Notes: a model not told the origin generated them from the sequence alone. A DNA stretch of 64,000 nt from Ruegeria atlantica (GCF_013032455.1 NZ_WQCF01000012.1:1-64000); one strand, 5' to 3'; shown: positions 44,653-53,558, numbered from the stretch's first letter. Numbers and translations are program-made.

Positions 44653-45183
44653 ATGGACGCATCATCTGCATTTCAGGACACACTACCGCTCAGCTCGGAT
44701 GCGCTGTTGGCGCAGTTGGATGACTGGGGCCTGACCTATCGCTTGCACACGCACGTTCCGTTGCGCACGGTTGAAGACGCCAAAGCGGTCGAGGATCAGT
44801 TCATGGTGCCGGGTGAGAACTCTTTGCGGCTCAAGAATCTCTATCTGCGCGACAAGAAAAAGCGGAACTATCTGGTGACGCTAGAGCAAAGCCGCGAGAT
44901 TGACCTCAAAGCGCTGGGGGCAGAGCTGGGAGTGGGGAACCTGTCGTTTGGCTCGGCAGATCGCCTTATGCAGAACCTTGGAATTCGTCCAGGTGCGGTC
45001 AGCCCGCTGGCGATGATAAATGGGGTGCAGAATAACGTTCGCTTTTTCATGGATGGCGCTGGGCAAGAAGCGGATGTCATCTATATGCACCCGCTGGTCA
45101 ATGACCGGACCGTGGTTCTGGCGCGGGCAGACCTGTTGGCGTTTTTCGACAAGATCGGCTGTGACGTGACCTGGCTGCCCTGA
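44653..45183 (+). CDS. ProX/YbaK-type aminoacyl-tRNA deacylase
   Basis: A 176-residue protein of the free-standing editing-domain family (YbaK/ProX). These proteins hydrolyse misacylated tRNAs, for example Ala-tRNA(Pro). Family features are LKNLYLRDKKKRNYLVTLEQ, GNLSFGSADRLMQNLG, and IRPGAVSPLAMIN near the catalytic pocket. AGGAGG five bases before the ATG sets the start; the open frame upstream is longer. Convergent with the racemase. Confidence 0.85.
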   Translation: MDASSAFQDTLPLSSDALLAQLDDWGLTYRLHTHVPLRTVEDAKAVEDQFMVPGENSLRLKNLYLRDKKKRNYLVTLEQSREIDLKALGAELGVGNLSFGSADRLMQNLGIRPGAVSPLAMINGVQNNVRFFMDGAGQEADVIYMHPLVNDRTVVLARADLLAFFDKIGCDVTWLP

Positions 45184-45924
45184 TCAGCCTTCCAGCGCCT
45201 CGTTCAGCGCGGAAGCAACATGCGCAGCCGATGGATTTATGAACAGATGCCCATCTGCCTCGAACACCGGATCGTCCAGATGATCGGGGAAGGCCAGTGG
45301 CAATTCCGTGCAAGCCAGCAGGATGGCCGTGCCGGGTGTGGCGTGCTTGTTGCAAAAGGCCAGCAACCGTGCGCGGGCGGTATCGGACGCGCCACCGTAG
45401 AAATCGCTGTCGATCATGGCCTGCATTTCGGTGATTTCAGGATTGGGCAAGTGGTTGTTGGCGGTAATGCCCTCTTGGGCCAGCCGGTCGGCATAGTCGG
45501 TTGCTTGCATGGTGACCGACGTACCCAAAATCAGGGCCTTTGAGGCGCCTGTGGCTGCTGTGACTTCGGCGGTGGCGTCAAAAATACTCAGGATGGGCAT
45601 GGAAACACCCTGCCGGATCGCATGCAGCCGCGCGTGCGGCGTGTTCGAGGCGATGATCCCAAAATCGCAACCAGCATTTTCCAGCGTCAGCAACGCCTCG
45701 CGAAAAACAGCGTCAAAACCGGCCCAGCTGGCTTCGTCCCCGGCCATGCCACGCAAAGCGCGTGTTTTGGCCTGCGTGACCGACTCGATGGTCATTGGCG
45801 GGATCGGCAGCGGAGAGCCGTAACCGCGTTCGGCAAAATACCGGCCAGCGCCTTGGGCAATCGCCCGATAGTAGTCCACGGTCGAGGCCCAGCCTACACC
45901 ACCCAGAATGCCGATTTTCTTCAT
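45184..45924 (-). CDS. Aspartate/glutamate racemase family protein
   Basis: A 246-residue Asp/Glu racemase-fold protein. The usual first catalytic Cys is replaced by Ser (IIASNTPHAR, Ser93); the second Cys is present (LLACTELP, Cys205). In E. coli a one-cysteine member with Thr in that place is reported as an L-to-D glutamate/aspartate-specific racemase. A two-base stop overlap separates it from the ProX gene. D-Asp/D-Glu interconversion is expected; direction is uncertain. Confidence 0.8.
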   Translation of the reverse strand: MKKIGILGGVGWASTVDYYRAIAQGAGRYFAERGYGSPLPIPPMTIESVTQAKTRALRGMAGDEASWAGFDAVFREALLTLENAGCDFGIIASNTPHARLHAIRQGVSMPILSIFDATAEVTAATGASKALILGTSVTMQATDYADRLAQEGITANNHLPNPEITEMQAMIDSDFYGGASDTARARLLAFCNKHATPGTAILLACTELPLAFPDHLDDPVFEADGHLFINPSAAHVASALNEALEG

Positions 45925-45990
45925 AAGCAAACGCCCAGCCTGTTGTTCGGGAACAGACTGGACGTTTCACAAGGCAAAGACCAGAGACGA

Positions 45991-46572
45991 TCAGGCCGCC
46001 AGTTCGGTTACGGCTTTGTGGGCGTTGCTCAGTGCCGCTTCGGCGTCCAGCGCCATCTTGTCGGCGGCTACAACCTCGACATCTGTGATGCCGATAAAGC
46101 CCAGCACGTGGCGTACATAGTTAGTGGCAAAGTCGATCTCGGACCCGACCGCCGTACCGCCCGAGGCGATGGCCAGAACCACGCGCTTGCCGTCCAACAG
46201 GCCTTTGGGACCGTTCTCAGTGTACGAGAATGTCAGACCCGCGCGGGCGACAAGATCGATCCAGGCTTTGAAGGCTGCTGGAACCGAGAAGTTGTAAATC
46301 GGCAAACCGATGACGATGGTGCCGGCGTCCTGCAGTTCGGCCACCAGTGTATCCGACAGCGCCAGCTGATCGAGCTGTGCCTGGGTGCGTTGATCGGCGG
46401 GCGTAAAGTTGGCATTGATCCAGCCTTCCGTCAGCAGGGGCAAGGGGGTCGCAAGATCTCGACGAATGATACGGGCCGCGCCCAGATGTTTGACGATGCG
46501 GTCAGACAGGTCTCGAGTGGCAGAACCCTCGCGGCGGGCAGAGGCGTCGATATGCAGGATGGTTTTGGTCAT
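45991..46572 (-). CDS. azoR: FMN-dependent NADH-azoreductase
   Basis: A 193-residue flavodoxin-like AzoR. KTILHIDASARREGS, PIYNFSVPAAFKAWIDLVARAGLTF and GKRVVLAIASGG are the family blocks. It reduces quinones and azo compounds and is commonly induced by electrophilic stress. Divergent from a LysR gene with a dyad between them. The frame is open far upstream but 46572 is the family start. Confidence 0.92.
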   Translation of the reverse strand: MTKTILHIDASARREGSATRDLSDRIVKHLGAARIIRRDLATPLPLLTEGWINANFTPADQRTQAQLDQLALSDTLVAELQDAGTIVIGLPIYNFSVPAAFKAWIDLVARAGLTFSYTENGPKGLLDGKRVVLAIASGGTAVGSEIDFATNYVRHVLGFIGITDVEVVAADKMALDAEAALSNAHKAVTELAA

Positions 46573-46650
46573 TTCACTTGGTCCTTCCAGTAGGAAATTG
46601 TGTCTGCCCCGAATATGGATGTTGCACGTGTGAACAAAACTCGGATATAT

Positions 46651-46665
46651 CAACATTGATTGTTG
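46651..46665. promoter_or_regulatory. Dyad between azoR and its LysR regulator
   Basis: CAACATTGATTGTTG has 5-bp inverted arms (CAACA/TGTTG) around TTGAT and lies in the 117-base divergent gap, 25 bases before the LysR ATG. It could be the LysR-type activator site. Confidence 0.45.
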
Positions 46666-46689
46666 GAAATTGCACATAAGATGATTGCC

Positions 46690-47568
46690 ATGGACAATTG
46701 GGATGAAGTGAGAACCGCCTATCAGGTCGCCCGAATGGGAACGGTCAGCGGGGCAGCCGATGTTTTGGGTGTTCATCATGCGACGGTGATCCGCCACATT
46801 GACGCGATCGAGGCGCGATTGGGCGTGAAGCTGTTCCAACGCCACGCACGAGGTTACACGCCCACAGAGGCCGGAGAGGATCTTTTGCGCGTCGCGCAAG
46901 CAACCGAGGATCAGTTCAATCAATTGGTCGGTCGCATGAAAGGCCGGGGGGATGATGTCGCGGGAGAGCTCGTTGTCACCTCACTGGCATCGCTTGCACC
47001 GCTTGTGGTGCCTATTCTCAGCGAGTTCCAGCAGCTCCATCCCGGCGTTATCGTACGCTACCTGACCGGCGATCGGTTGTTCCGCCTGGAGTATGGCGAA
47101 GCCCATGTGGCGATCCGTGCTGGTTCCGTGCCGGATCAACCCGACAATGTGGTGCAACCCTTCTGGACTCAGGAGATGGGGTTGTACGCCAGCAAGGATT
47201 ATGTCGCGCGGCACGGTGCTCCATCGGGGGTCGAGGACTTTGCCAATCACTCCTTTGTCGGCAATGATGACGAAAATAGTCGCGCACCATTCTCGCAATG
47301 GCTTCGGGAGAATGCACCGGCCGAGGCCATCACCTTTCGGTGTTCGAATAATTTCACCATGCGTCAGGCGGTGCTGTCAGGGGCCGGGATCGGTTTTATG
47401 TCGCGATGGGAAGCCGCAAGAAACCCTGAATTGCAGGAGGTGATGACCAACCTGCCCGAATGGTCCGGCAAGCTTTGGCTGGTAACCCATGTGGATCTGC
47501 ATCGCACAACCAAGGTGCAGGCGTTCCTGACCTTTCTGAAAGACCGTATGAAAGAGTGGAAGGCGTGA
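46690..47568 (+). CDS. LysR family transcriptional regulator
   Basis: A 292-residue LysR regulator. The N-terminal wHTH is MGTVSGAADVLGVHHATVIRHIDAIEARLGVKLF (about residues 15-48), followed by a C-terminal effector-binding domain. It is divergent from azoR and probably controls it in response to a quinone or electrophile. The next gene starts within its stop codon (GTGA). Confidence 0.9.
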   Translation: MDNWDEVRTAYQVARMGTVSGAADVLGVHHATVIRHIDAIEARLGVKLFQRHARGYTPTEAGEDLLRVAQATEDQFNQLVGRMKGRGDDVAGELVVTSLASLAPLVVPILSEFQQLHPGVIVRYLTGDRLFRLEYGEAHVAIRAGSVPDQPDNVVQPFWTQEMGLYASKDYVARHGAPSGVEDFANHSFVGNDDENSRAPFSQWLRENAPAEAITFRCSNNFTMRQAVLSGAGIGFMSRWEAARNPELQEVMTNLPEWSGKLWLVTHVDLHRTTKVQAFLTFLKDRMKEWKA

Positions 47569-48479
47569 CGTCGCAAGCGCAAGGCCATTTGGCAATGCTG
47601 ACCTTTTCGGCATTGGTGGCTGGCAGTTTTTCACTGGGATCGCTGATTGCCAATGAAATTGCCCCCGAAGCGATTACGGCGGCGCGCTTTCTGATTGCCT
47701 CTGTGCTGATTGGGGTCGTTGCGCTTTTGACCACTGGTTTACCGCGCAGCGCGGCGCAGGCACCGTGGCGCTATCTGGTGCTCGGCGGGCTTTTCGCCGC
47801 CTATTTCGTGCTGATGTTCCATGGCTTGAAAACTGCACCGCCCGTTAGCGCGGCAGCAGTATTCACGCTCACCCCGGTGATGTCAGCCGTGGCCGGGTGG
47901 GTATTGCTGCGACAGATCACAACACCAAGAATGGCTCTGGCGCTTTCAGTAGGCGCCGTAGGTGCATTGTGGGTCATATTCCGCGCGGATTGGCAGGCTT
48001 TCAAAGCCTTTGAGATCGATCGCGGCGAAGTCATTTATTTCTTTGGCTGTGTGGCGCACGCGATCTATACACCCATGGTGCGCAAGTTGAACCGGGGTGA
48101 GCCGGCGGTGGTGTTTTCTTTTGGCACTCTGGTCGCTGGCTGCCTCTTGCTTACCCTTTACGGCTGGTCCGAGATTAGCTCGACAGACTGGGCCAACCTG
48201 CCGCTGATCGTTTGGGTTGGGCTGTTATATGTGTCGATTTTTGCGACAGCAGCCAGCTTTGTTCTCGTGCAGTTTTCTACCCTGCGGCTGCCTTCGGCCA
48301 AGGTCATGGCCTACACCTACCTGATCCCCAGTTGGGTGATCTTGTGGGAAATAGCGTTGGGCCAGCAGCCACCTGCGTTATTGGTGCTGGTCGGAGCGAT
48401 CCTGACAGTCGTAGCGCTTGTGCTGTTGCTGAAATCTGAAGAACAGCCCGGAAGTTCGGCCAAGCCGGCGCCTGAGTGA
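47565..48479 (+). CDS. DMT superfamily transporter (EamA type)
   Basis: A 304-residue inner-membrane exporter with ten helices in two EamA halves (VAGSFSLGSLIANEIAPEAITAARF and VWVGLLYVSIFATAASFVLVQFSTLRLPSA). It starts with GTG overlapping the LysR stop, so they are translationally coupled; GGAAGG precedes it. Substrate unknown. Confidence 0.85.
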   Translation: MTSQAQGHLAMLTFSALVAGSFSLGSLIANEIAPEAITAARFLIASVLIGVVALLTTGLPRSAAQAPWRYLVLGGLFAAYFVLMFHGLKTAPPVSAAAVFTLTPVMSAVAGWVLLRQITTPRMALALSVGAVGALWVIFRADWQAFKAFEIDRGEVIYFFGCVAHAIYTPMVRKLNRGEPAVVFSFGTLVAGCLLLTLYGWSEISSTDWANLPLIVWVGLLYVSIFATAASFVLVQFSTLRLPSAKVMAYTYLIPSWVILWEIALGQQPPALLVLVGAILTVVALVLLLKSEEQPGSSAKPAPE

Positions 48480-48628
48480 GGGTCGGTTTCAGATTGGATT
48501 GTGCCAGCGTTGACCGGAAATACGCACAGGCAATTGACTATGAAGCCAGCATTTATCTGATCTCAGCGGCAGGTTTGTCAGTCCGCAATCAGGAATGTTA
48601 GCCGGTGTTTTTGTGGCTAAGCCGACCG

Positions 48629-48642
48629 TTGAGGTAGATCAA
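48629..48642. promoter_or_regulatory. FNR/FnrL-like site upstream of the second universal stress gene
   Basis: TTGAGGTAGATCAA fits the TTGA-N6-TCAA form of FNR/CRP-FNR sites, close to the TTGAT-N4-ATCAA consensus. It is about 50 bases before the stress gene start, the right distance for activation. The same core, with a damaged right half, precedes the other stress gene at 15506. Confidence 0.6.
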
Positions 48643-48692
48643 AGTTTATATATGCGAATATCTCTATTCTTTTGGCGGAGGAGGACGTCATT

Positions 48693-49106
48693 ATGTACAC
48701 CCACATCATGTTTCCTGTTGACCTGCACCTGCCGCCAGAAGTCCGCAAGGCTGCCGATGTCGCGGCTGAAGTCGCCAAGTGGCAAAAAGCCAAGATTACA
48801 GTTGTCAGTGTGACCGGAACTCAACCCGGTGATCCTGTTCAGACGGACGCCACGACCAACGAAGAATTGCGCGCTTTCGCTGATCAACTGGCCAAAAACA
48901 GCGAGACAGAAGTTGCGTTTCTCAATATTCACTCGGTCGATGTTGCGGCTGAGGTTGACGGCGACTTAAAAGGCGCTGCCGAAGAAATCGGCGCTGATTT
49001 AATTATTGTCGGCACCCATGCACCGCGGATAACCGACTATATCTTTTCCAGCCATGCAGGATATTTGGCCAATCACGCCAATGTTTCCGTCTTTGTGGTC
49101 CGTTAG
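48693..49106 (+). CDS. Universal stress protein (UspA-like, divergent)
   Basis: A 137-residue Usp-type protein. It opens MYTHIMFPVDLHLPPEVRKA and has a shortened nucleotide-binding segment (IVGTHAPRITDYIFSSHAGYLANHANVSVFVV). GGAGGAGG sets the start at 48693; an upstream in-frame start at 48672 is less likely. It lacks the clear ATP-binding G-2x-G-9x-G(S/T), so it may be the non-ATP type. FNR-like site upstream suggests low-oxygen induction. Confidence 0.88.
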   Translation: MYTHIMFPVDLHLPPEVRKAADVAAEVAKWQKAKITVVSVTGTQPGDPVQTDATTNEELRAFADQLAKNSETEVAFLNIHSVDVAAEVDGDLKGAAEEIGADLIIVGTHAPRITDYIFSSHAGYLANHANVSVFVVR

Positions 49107-49112
49107 ATCGGA

Positions 49113-49448
49113 CTAGGGGTCTTCCGACGCGGGCAGTTCGATTTCCAGAAACCGTTCGAACGCATCTAAATTGACAGGTTCGAACTGTCCGAACCCCTGC
49201 ATCCAGACTGAGGCATCGCGCAGAGCATCCGGTTCCAGCTTGCACCATTTTACCCGACCGCGTTTTTCTTGGCTGATCAACCCGGCCTTTGTCAGTATGA
49301 CCAAGTGCTTTGAGATCGCGGCTAATGACATGTCGAACGGTTCGGCAACGTCGGTCACGGCCATATCATCTTCTAGCAGCATCGCCAGGATGGAGCGGCG
49401 CGTAGGGTCAGCAAGGGCTGCGAATACGGTATCGAGATCGTTGGACAT
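49113..49448 (-). CDS. ArsR family helix-turn-helix regulator
   Basis: A 111-residue ArsR/SmtB-type winged helix protein. FAALADPTRRSILAMLL, VTDVAEPFDMSLAAISKHLVILTKAGLI and the wing GRVKWCKLEPDAL are typical. It lacks the canonical ELCV(C/G)DL metal box, resembling the SRPBCC-associated, non-metal subgroup. A strong palindrome overlaps its promoter. No SRPBCC gene is adjacent. The open frame extends upstream to 49541 but ATG 49448 is standard. Confidence 0.88.
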   Translation of the reverse strand: MSNDLDTVFAALADPTRRSILAMLLEDDMAVTDVAEPFDMSLAAISKHLVILTKAGLISQEKRGRVKWCKLEPDALRDASVWMQGFGQFEPVNLDAFERFLEIELPASEDP

Positions 49449-49479
49449 GACTTCGCTGAACCATAGACATGGGGATTGG

Positions 49480-49495
49480 TCAACCATTTGGTTGA
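49480..49495. promoter_or_regulatory. Palindromic operator for the ArsR regulator
   Basis: TCAACCATTTGGTTGA has perfect 7-bp inverted arms (TCAACCA/TGGTTGA) around TT. It starts 32 bases upstream of the ArsR ATG. I recall similar CAACCA-TGGTTG sites for ArsR proteins of this type, so autoregulation is likely. Confidence 0.65.
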
Positions 49496-49620
49496 ATATG
49501 CGGAATCTGCCCTTTTGGTCTGCAGGAAGGCTATGCCACAAGTTTTGCGCCGATGAAGATCTGGGGAATTATAATGAAAAACAATGGTTTAACATGCGTC
49601 AATTGGGGCGCTCAACGCCG

Positions 49621-49649
49621 TTGACTCTGTGCCTTTTGCCGCTTAGCAC
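49621..49649 (+). promoter_or_regulatory. Candidate promoter of the F0 ATP synthase operon
   Basis: TTGACT, a 17-base spacer, then TAGCAC, ending 30 bases before the atpI GTG. The -35 is near consensus and the spacing ideal. Confidence 0.5.
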
Positions 49650-49679
49650 CGTCCCCAAGACTGTACGAGGGAAACGCCC

Positions 49680-50012
49680 GTGACCGATGATGACCAAAAG
49701 CAGCGTATGGCGCAGCTTGAGGCCAAGATCGAAGCGGCGAAAAAGGCTAAAGAGCCGAAGCCCCGTGCAGATGCTGACGTGTCCGGAGGCGAACTTGCCT
49801 GGAGGATGGTCATAGAAATGGTATCCGGTCTGGGGATCGGATTTGGCATCGGATACGGGCTGGACAGCCTGCTCGGGACAATCCCGATCTTTCTGGTGCT
49901 GTTCACATTGCTGGGCCTTGTCGCCGGAGTGAAGGTTATGCTCCGCAGCGCCAAAGAGGTTCAAGAGAAACAAGCGGCGGCTGAGGCGGCCGAAAAGGAC
50001 GAGAGGGACTGA
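49680..50012 (+). CDS. atpI: ATP synthase protein I
   Basis: AtpI, 110 residues. A charged N-terminus is followed by two helices with the family stretch [26 protein letters not shown]. It assists c-ring assembly or Mg uptake in other bacteria. GTG start with GAGGGA upstream. First gene of the I-a-c-b'-b cluster. Confidence 0.93.
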   Translation: MTDDDQKQRMAQLEAKIEAAKKAKEPKPRADADVSGGELAWRMVIEMVSGLGIGFGIGYGLDSLLGTIPIFLVLFTLLGLVAGVKVMLRSAKEVQEKQAAAEAAEKDERD

Positions 50013-50014
50013 AC

Positions 50015-50773
50015 GTGGCAACTGAGACCACCGCAGCAGAAGGCAGCAGCCTGGTTTTCCACCCGATGGATCAGTTCATCGTTAAACCGTTGTTCGGTGA
50101 CGGTGGCATTGCATGGTACACGCCCACCAACGTGACCTTGTGGCTGTTCCTGGCGATTGCGGCGATCTTTGGCCTGCTGGTTCTTAGCACCTCGAAGCGC
50201 GCGATTGTTCCGACCCGGATGCAGTCGATTGCTGAATTGGCCTATGGCTTTATCTACAAGATGCTGGAAGACATCTGCGGCAAGGAAAGCGTCAAGTACT
50301 TCCCCTATGTCATGACCCTGTTCATGTTCATCGTCTGCGCCAACTTCCTGGGCATGATCCCCATGTCCTTCACCACGACATCGCATTTCGCCGTGACCAT
50401 CCCGCTGGCGCTGTCGGTCTTCCTGACCGTGACCGTGCTGGGCTTTGTCAAGAACGGTGCCGCCTTCCTGGGCTTGTTCTGGGTCTCCAGCGCACCGCTG
50501 GCGCTGCGCCCGGTTCTGGCGATCATCGAGCTGATCTCGTACTTCGTGCGTCCGGTCAGCCACTCCATTCGTCTTGCCGGTAACGTCATGGCAGGCCACG
50601 CCGTGATCAAGGTATTCGCAGGCTTCGCCGCGATTGCCGCGATCTCGCCTGTGTCCGTGCTGGCGATCACCGCAATGTATGGCCTCGAGGTCCTCGTGTC
50701 CTTCATCCAGGCCTACGTTTTCACCATTCTGACCTGTGTTTATCTGAAAGATGCGCTGCATCCTTCGCACTAA
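50015..50773 (+). CDS. atpB: ATP synthase F0 subunit a
   Basis: Subunit a, 252 residues, forms the proton half-channels. The essential Arg lies in [16 protein letters not shown]. Starts GTG three bases after atpI with AGAGGGACTG upstream. Standard five- to six-helix protein. Confidence 0.97.
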   Translation: MATETTAAEGSSLVFHPMDQFIVKPLFGDGGIAWYTPTNVTLWLFLAIAAIFGLLVLSTSKRAIVPTRMQSIAELAYGFIYKMLEDICGKESVKYFPYVMTLFMFIVCANFLGMIPMSFTTTSHFAVTIPLALSVFLTVTVLGFVKNGAAFLGLFWVSSAPLALRPVLAIIELISYFVRPVSHSIRLAGNVMAGHAVIKVFAGFAAIAAISPVSVLAITAMYGLEVLVSFIQAYVFTILTCVYLKDALHPSH

Positions 50774-50821
50774 GGTCCGATACCCAAACATCGAAACTTC
50801 CAATTCGTAAGGAGAAACATC

Positions 50822-51046
50822 ATGGAAGGCGATCTCGCACACATCGGCGCAGGCCTGGCAGCAATCGGTTCCGGCGCAGCCGCAATCGGGGTGGGCAACG
50901 TTGCAGGCAACTTCCTGGCCGGCGCCCTGCGCAACCCTTCGGCGGCTGCTTCGCAGACCGCAACCCTGTTCATCGGTATCGCATTCGCAGAAGCGCTGGG
51001 CATCTTCGCATTCCTGGTATCGCTGCTGCTGATGTTCGCCGTCTAA
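50822..51046 (+). CDS. atpE: ATP synthase F0 subunit c
   Basis: Subunit c, 74 residues, two helices around a [12 protein letters not shown] loop. The proton-carrying carboxylate is Glu57 in [17 protein letters not shown] before the ATG. Confidence 0.97.
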   Translation: MEGDLAHIGAGLAAIGSGAAAIGVGNVAGNFLAGALRNPSAAASQTATLFIGIAFAEALGIFAFLVSLLLMFAV

Positions 51047-51132
51047 TCTGCGGAACCTGATCCTTACGCGCAGGTGGGTCCAAGCCATAGCGGCCCACCT
51101 GTTGTAAAGACAACGTTCCGACGGAGGACATC

Positions 51133-51684
51133 ATGGCGACTGAACCCATTAGCGAAGAAGTAGTTGGCTCGTGCATCGACTCGCATGGCTCTGCCATCGG
51201 GATGCCGCAGCTCTGCTTCGATTGGTTCCCCAACCAGATTTTCTGGCTGGTCATTACGCTGGTCGTCATCTTTCTGGTCCTGTCTCGCGTGGCTCTGCCC
51301 CGCATCGCGGCAATCCTGGCTGAACGTCAGGGGACCATTACAAATGACCTGGCTGCGGCCGAAGATCTGAAGGCCAAGGCGGTCGAGGCCGAAGAGGCCT
51401 ATAACAAGGCGCTGGCCGATGCCCGTGCCGAAGCGCAGCGTATCGCTGCCGAAGCCCGAGCAGAAATCCAGGCTGGCCTGGACGACGCGATTGCCCAGGC
51501 GGACGCGGAAATCGCTGCAAAGGCGGCTGAATCGGAAAAGGCAATTGCCGATATCCGTGCCGGTGCGCTGGAAAGCATTCAAGTGGTTGCCAAGGATACG
51601 GCGGCTGAACTGGTCACAGCACTGGGCGGCGAGGCAGATGCCAAAGCCATCGACAGTGCCGTTGACGCGCAAGTGAAAGGATAA
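51133..51684 (+). CDS. ATP synthase F0 subunit b' (second b-type)
   Basis: A 183-residue b' subunit: an N-terminal helix ([22 protein letters not shown]) followed by a long Ala/Glu-rich coiled coil forming part of the peripheral stalk. Having both b' and b is typical of photosynthetic and related alphaproteobacteria. CGGAGGA precedes the ATG. Confidence 0.93.
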   Translation: MATEPISEEVVGSCIDSHGSAIGMPQLCFDWFPNQIFWLVITLVVIFLVLSRVALPRIAAILAERQGTITNDLAAAEDLKAKAVEAEEAYNKALADARAEAQRIAAEARAEIQAGLDDAIAQADAEIAAKAAESEKAIADIRAGALESIQVVAKDTAAELVTALGGEADAKAIDSAVDAQVKG

Positions 51685-51689
51685 GTGAC

Positions 51690-52250
51690 ATGCGGAATAC
51701 TCTTGCTCTTGTCCTGACCCTTGGCGCAGCCAGCCCCGCGCTGGCCGCAAGCGGCCCGTTCTTCTCGCTTGGCAACACCGACTTTGTCGTGACGTTGGGC
51801 TTCCTCGTCTTCATCGCGGTCCTGTTCTACTTCAAAGTACCGGGCATGATTGGCGGTGCGCTGGACAACCGTGCCGAAGGCATCAAGTCCGAGTTGGACG
51901 AAGCCCGTGCCTTGCACGAAGAAGCCCGCAGCCTGCTGGCCTCGTATGAGCGTAAGCAGCGCGAAGTGCAGACACAGGCAGACGCGATCGTTGCGGCTGC
52001 GAAAGACGACGCGGCTCTGGCGGCTGAGCAGGCCAAGGCCGATCTGGAGAAATCCATCGCACGCCGTTTGGCTGCTGCGCAGGATCAGATCGCATCGGCC
52101 GAAGCTTCGGCTGTGAAGGAAGTCCGTGATCAGGCCATCACCGTCGCTGTTTCGGCAGCCAACGCGGTACTGGCCAAGCAGATGACCGCCACACAGGCGA
52201 ACAAGCTGATCGACGCTGCCATTGCAGATGTTGGTGAGAAGCTTCACTAA
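51690..52250 (+). CDS. atpF: ATP synthase F0 subunit b
   Basis: Subunit b, 186 residues: cleavable-like leader (SPALAASGP), membrane helix ([19 protein letters not shown]), then a long coiled coil. It ends the F0 operon; F1 (atpHAGDC) is elsewhere. Starts five bases after b'. Confidence 0.95.
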   Translation: MRNTLALVLTLGAASPALAASGPFFSLGNTDFVVTLGFLVFIAVLFYFKVPGMIGGALDNRAEGIKSELDEARALHEEARSLLASYERKQREVQTQADAIVAAAKDDAALAAEQAKADLEKSIARRLAAAQDQIASAEASAVKEVRDQAITVAVSAANAVLAKQMTATQANKLIDAAIADVGEKLH

Positions 52251-52271
52251 CTCTGGTCACATGACCTGAAT

Positions 52272-52772
52272 TTAAGACCCGAGAGCCTCTGGTTCTCGGG
52301 TTTTTCTTTGCCTGTGCCAAAAGACAAATGCAGCGAGCAGTGTGATCCCGATCTCAACCATGAAGGTCCAGTGGTTCAGGAAGGAAAGGATCCAGTGTGA
52401 ATGCGTGGCTTGGACCGTCACCAGGGGATAAGCGGCATCGCTGAACGGCCACGCCCAGGAAACGCTGCCCACGATCGAATCCAGCACCATGTGAACCAAG
52501 CCTCCGGCGCCGAACCCGGCAATGATGCTGCCGACCCGATCGGACCATTTACGAAGGATCAAGCCGAAGATCAGAAAACCTAACCACAGGATTGGTCGAT
52601 GGGTGAGGTATTCGTGATGGTGGTGACTGCGATTGTCGACAAAGTAGAACCACAGCATGTCGATATCTGGTGCCATCGCTCCGATCATGGCTGCAGCAAA
52701 GACAACGGGGCTGAGTTTTGGCGTGGCGGTACGAAAGAACAGGTACGCTCCGGGCAGGTGTCCGATGAACAT
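52272..52772 (-). CDS. Membrane metal-dependent hydrolase family protein
   Basis: A 166-residue protein of the YdjM/DUF457-like membrane-bound metal-dependent hydrolase group, with four helices. Metal-type residues are in GHLPGAYLF, MAPDIDMLWF, the SHHHHEYLTHRP cluster and HMVLDSIVG. It starts one base inside the stop of the GntR gene (TGATG overlap), so both are probably co-transcribed. Its 3' end carries the atp terminator. Confidence 0.82.
   Translation of the reverse strand: MFIGHLPGAYLFFRTATPKLSPVVFAAAMIGAMAPDIDMLWFYFVDNRSHHHHEYLTHRPILWLGFLIFGLILRKWSDRVGSIIAGFGAGGLVHMVLDSIVGSVSWAWPFSDAAYPLVTVQATHSHWILSFLNHWTFMVEIGITLLAAFVFWHRQRKTREPEALGS
52276..52306 (+). terminator. F0 operon terminator inside the opposite gene's 3' end
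   Basis: ACCCGAGA and TTCTCGGGT form a stem followed by TTTTT. It ends the atp transcript but lies inside the last codons of the membrane hydrolase on the minus strand (stop at 52272). Confidence 0.85.
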
Positions 52773-53542
52773 CAGGTTTGCCCGGTCTCATGCGCAAGCC
52801 TCTGCTGCGCGATCTCTTCATTGTGCTGGGCCTTCTGATGGTCTTCCATGCAGCGCTGCACAAAGCTCAGGTGCTGGTGAACCGCGTTGCGCGCGCCCTT
52901 TGGGTCGCGCTCTTGTATGGCCGCATTGATGGCGCGATGCTGGTCAAGAATTGCGCCACGCGTGGTGCTTTGCTGGAACATCATCTGTCGATTGTAGAAC
53001 ACGCCTTGCTGCAACAGGTCATACATTGAGCGCATCATGTGCAACATCAGGACGTTATGGCTGGCTTCAATGATGGCCATGTGAAACTGCGCGTCCAGCT
53101 CGGATTCTTCCTCGGTTGCATTGCGAGCGTGCGCAGCTTCCATTTTGTCGAATATCGCCTGCACCACTTTCAGATCGCTGCTTGATCCCATACGGGCCGC
53201 ACGTTCGGCGGCCAGCCCTTCCAGATCCTGGCGAAAGGACAGAAAATCGAACACGGCTTCATTATGGCTGCTGAAGAGCCGAACCAGAGCCGGAGAAAAG
53301 GCCGAGCCCAGAACCTCGGCGACGTAAATGCCAGACCCTGCCTTGGCGGTCAGCAAGCCTTGATCCTGCAACTTCGATATCGCTTCGCGCAATGAAGGGC
53401 GTGAAACGCCCAATCGCTCTGCCAATTCGCGTTCCGCCGGAAGCCGCTCTCCTGGGCGTAAGATACCGCGCAGGATCAGCAGTTCGATCTGTCTCACAAC
53501 CGCGAGGGATAGCTTTTCAGTCTGAATTTTGTGAAAGGGCAT
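52772..53542 (-). CDS. FadR-type GntR regulator
   Basis: A 256-residue GntR/FCD regulator (PdhR/LldR-like). wHTH: LRPGERLPAERELAERLGVSRPSLREAISKLQDQGLL (about residues 30-66). The FCD domain carries the typical Asp/His ligands (DAQFHMAIIEASHN). It is divergent from an aminotransferase and sits beside three dyads (53559-53658). It probably controls the aminotransferase in response to a carboxylate. Confidence 0.9.
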   Translation of the reverse strand: MPFHKIQTEKLSLAVVRQIELLILRGILRPGERLPAERELAERLGVSRPSLREAISKLQDQGLLTAKAGSGIYVAEVLGSAFSPALVRLFSSHNEAVFDFLSFRQDLEGLAAERAARMGSSSDLKVVQAIFDKMEAAHARNATEEESELDAQFHMAIIEASHNVLMLHMMRSMYDLLQQGVFYNRQMMFQQSTTRGAILDQHRAINAAIQERDPKGARNAVHQHLSFVQRCMEDHQKAQHNEEIAQQRLAHETGQT

Positions 53543-53558
53543 ACGTGCTTTCCAAAAT

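Noticed and set aside
49961-51088. A 375-codon minus-strand frame across atpB and atpE
   Set aside because: It is antisense to two certain ATP synthase genes.
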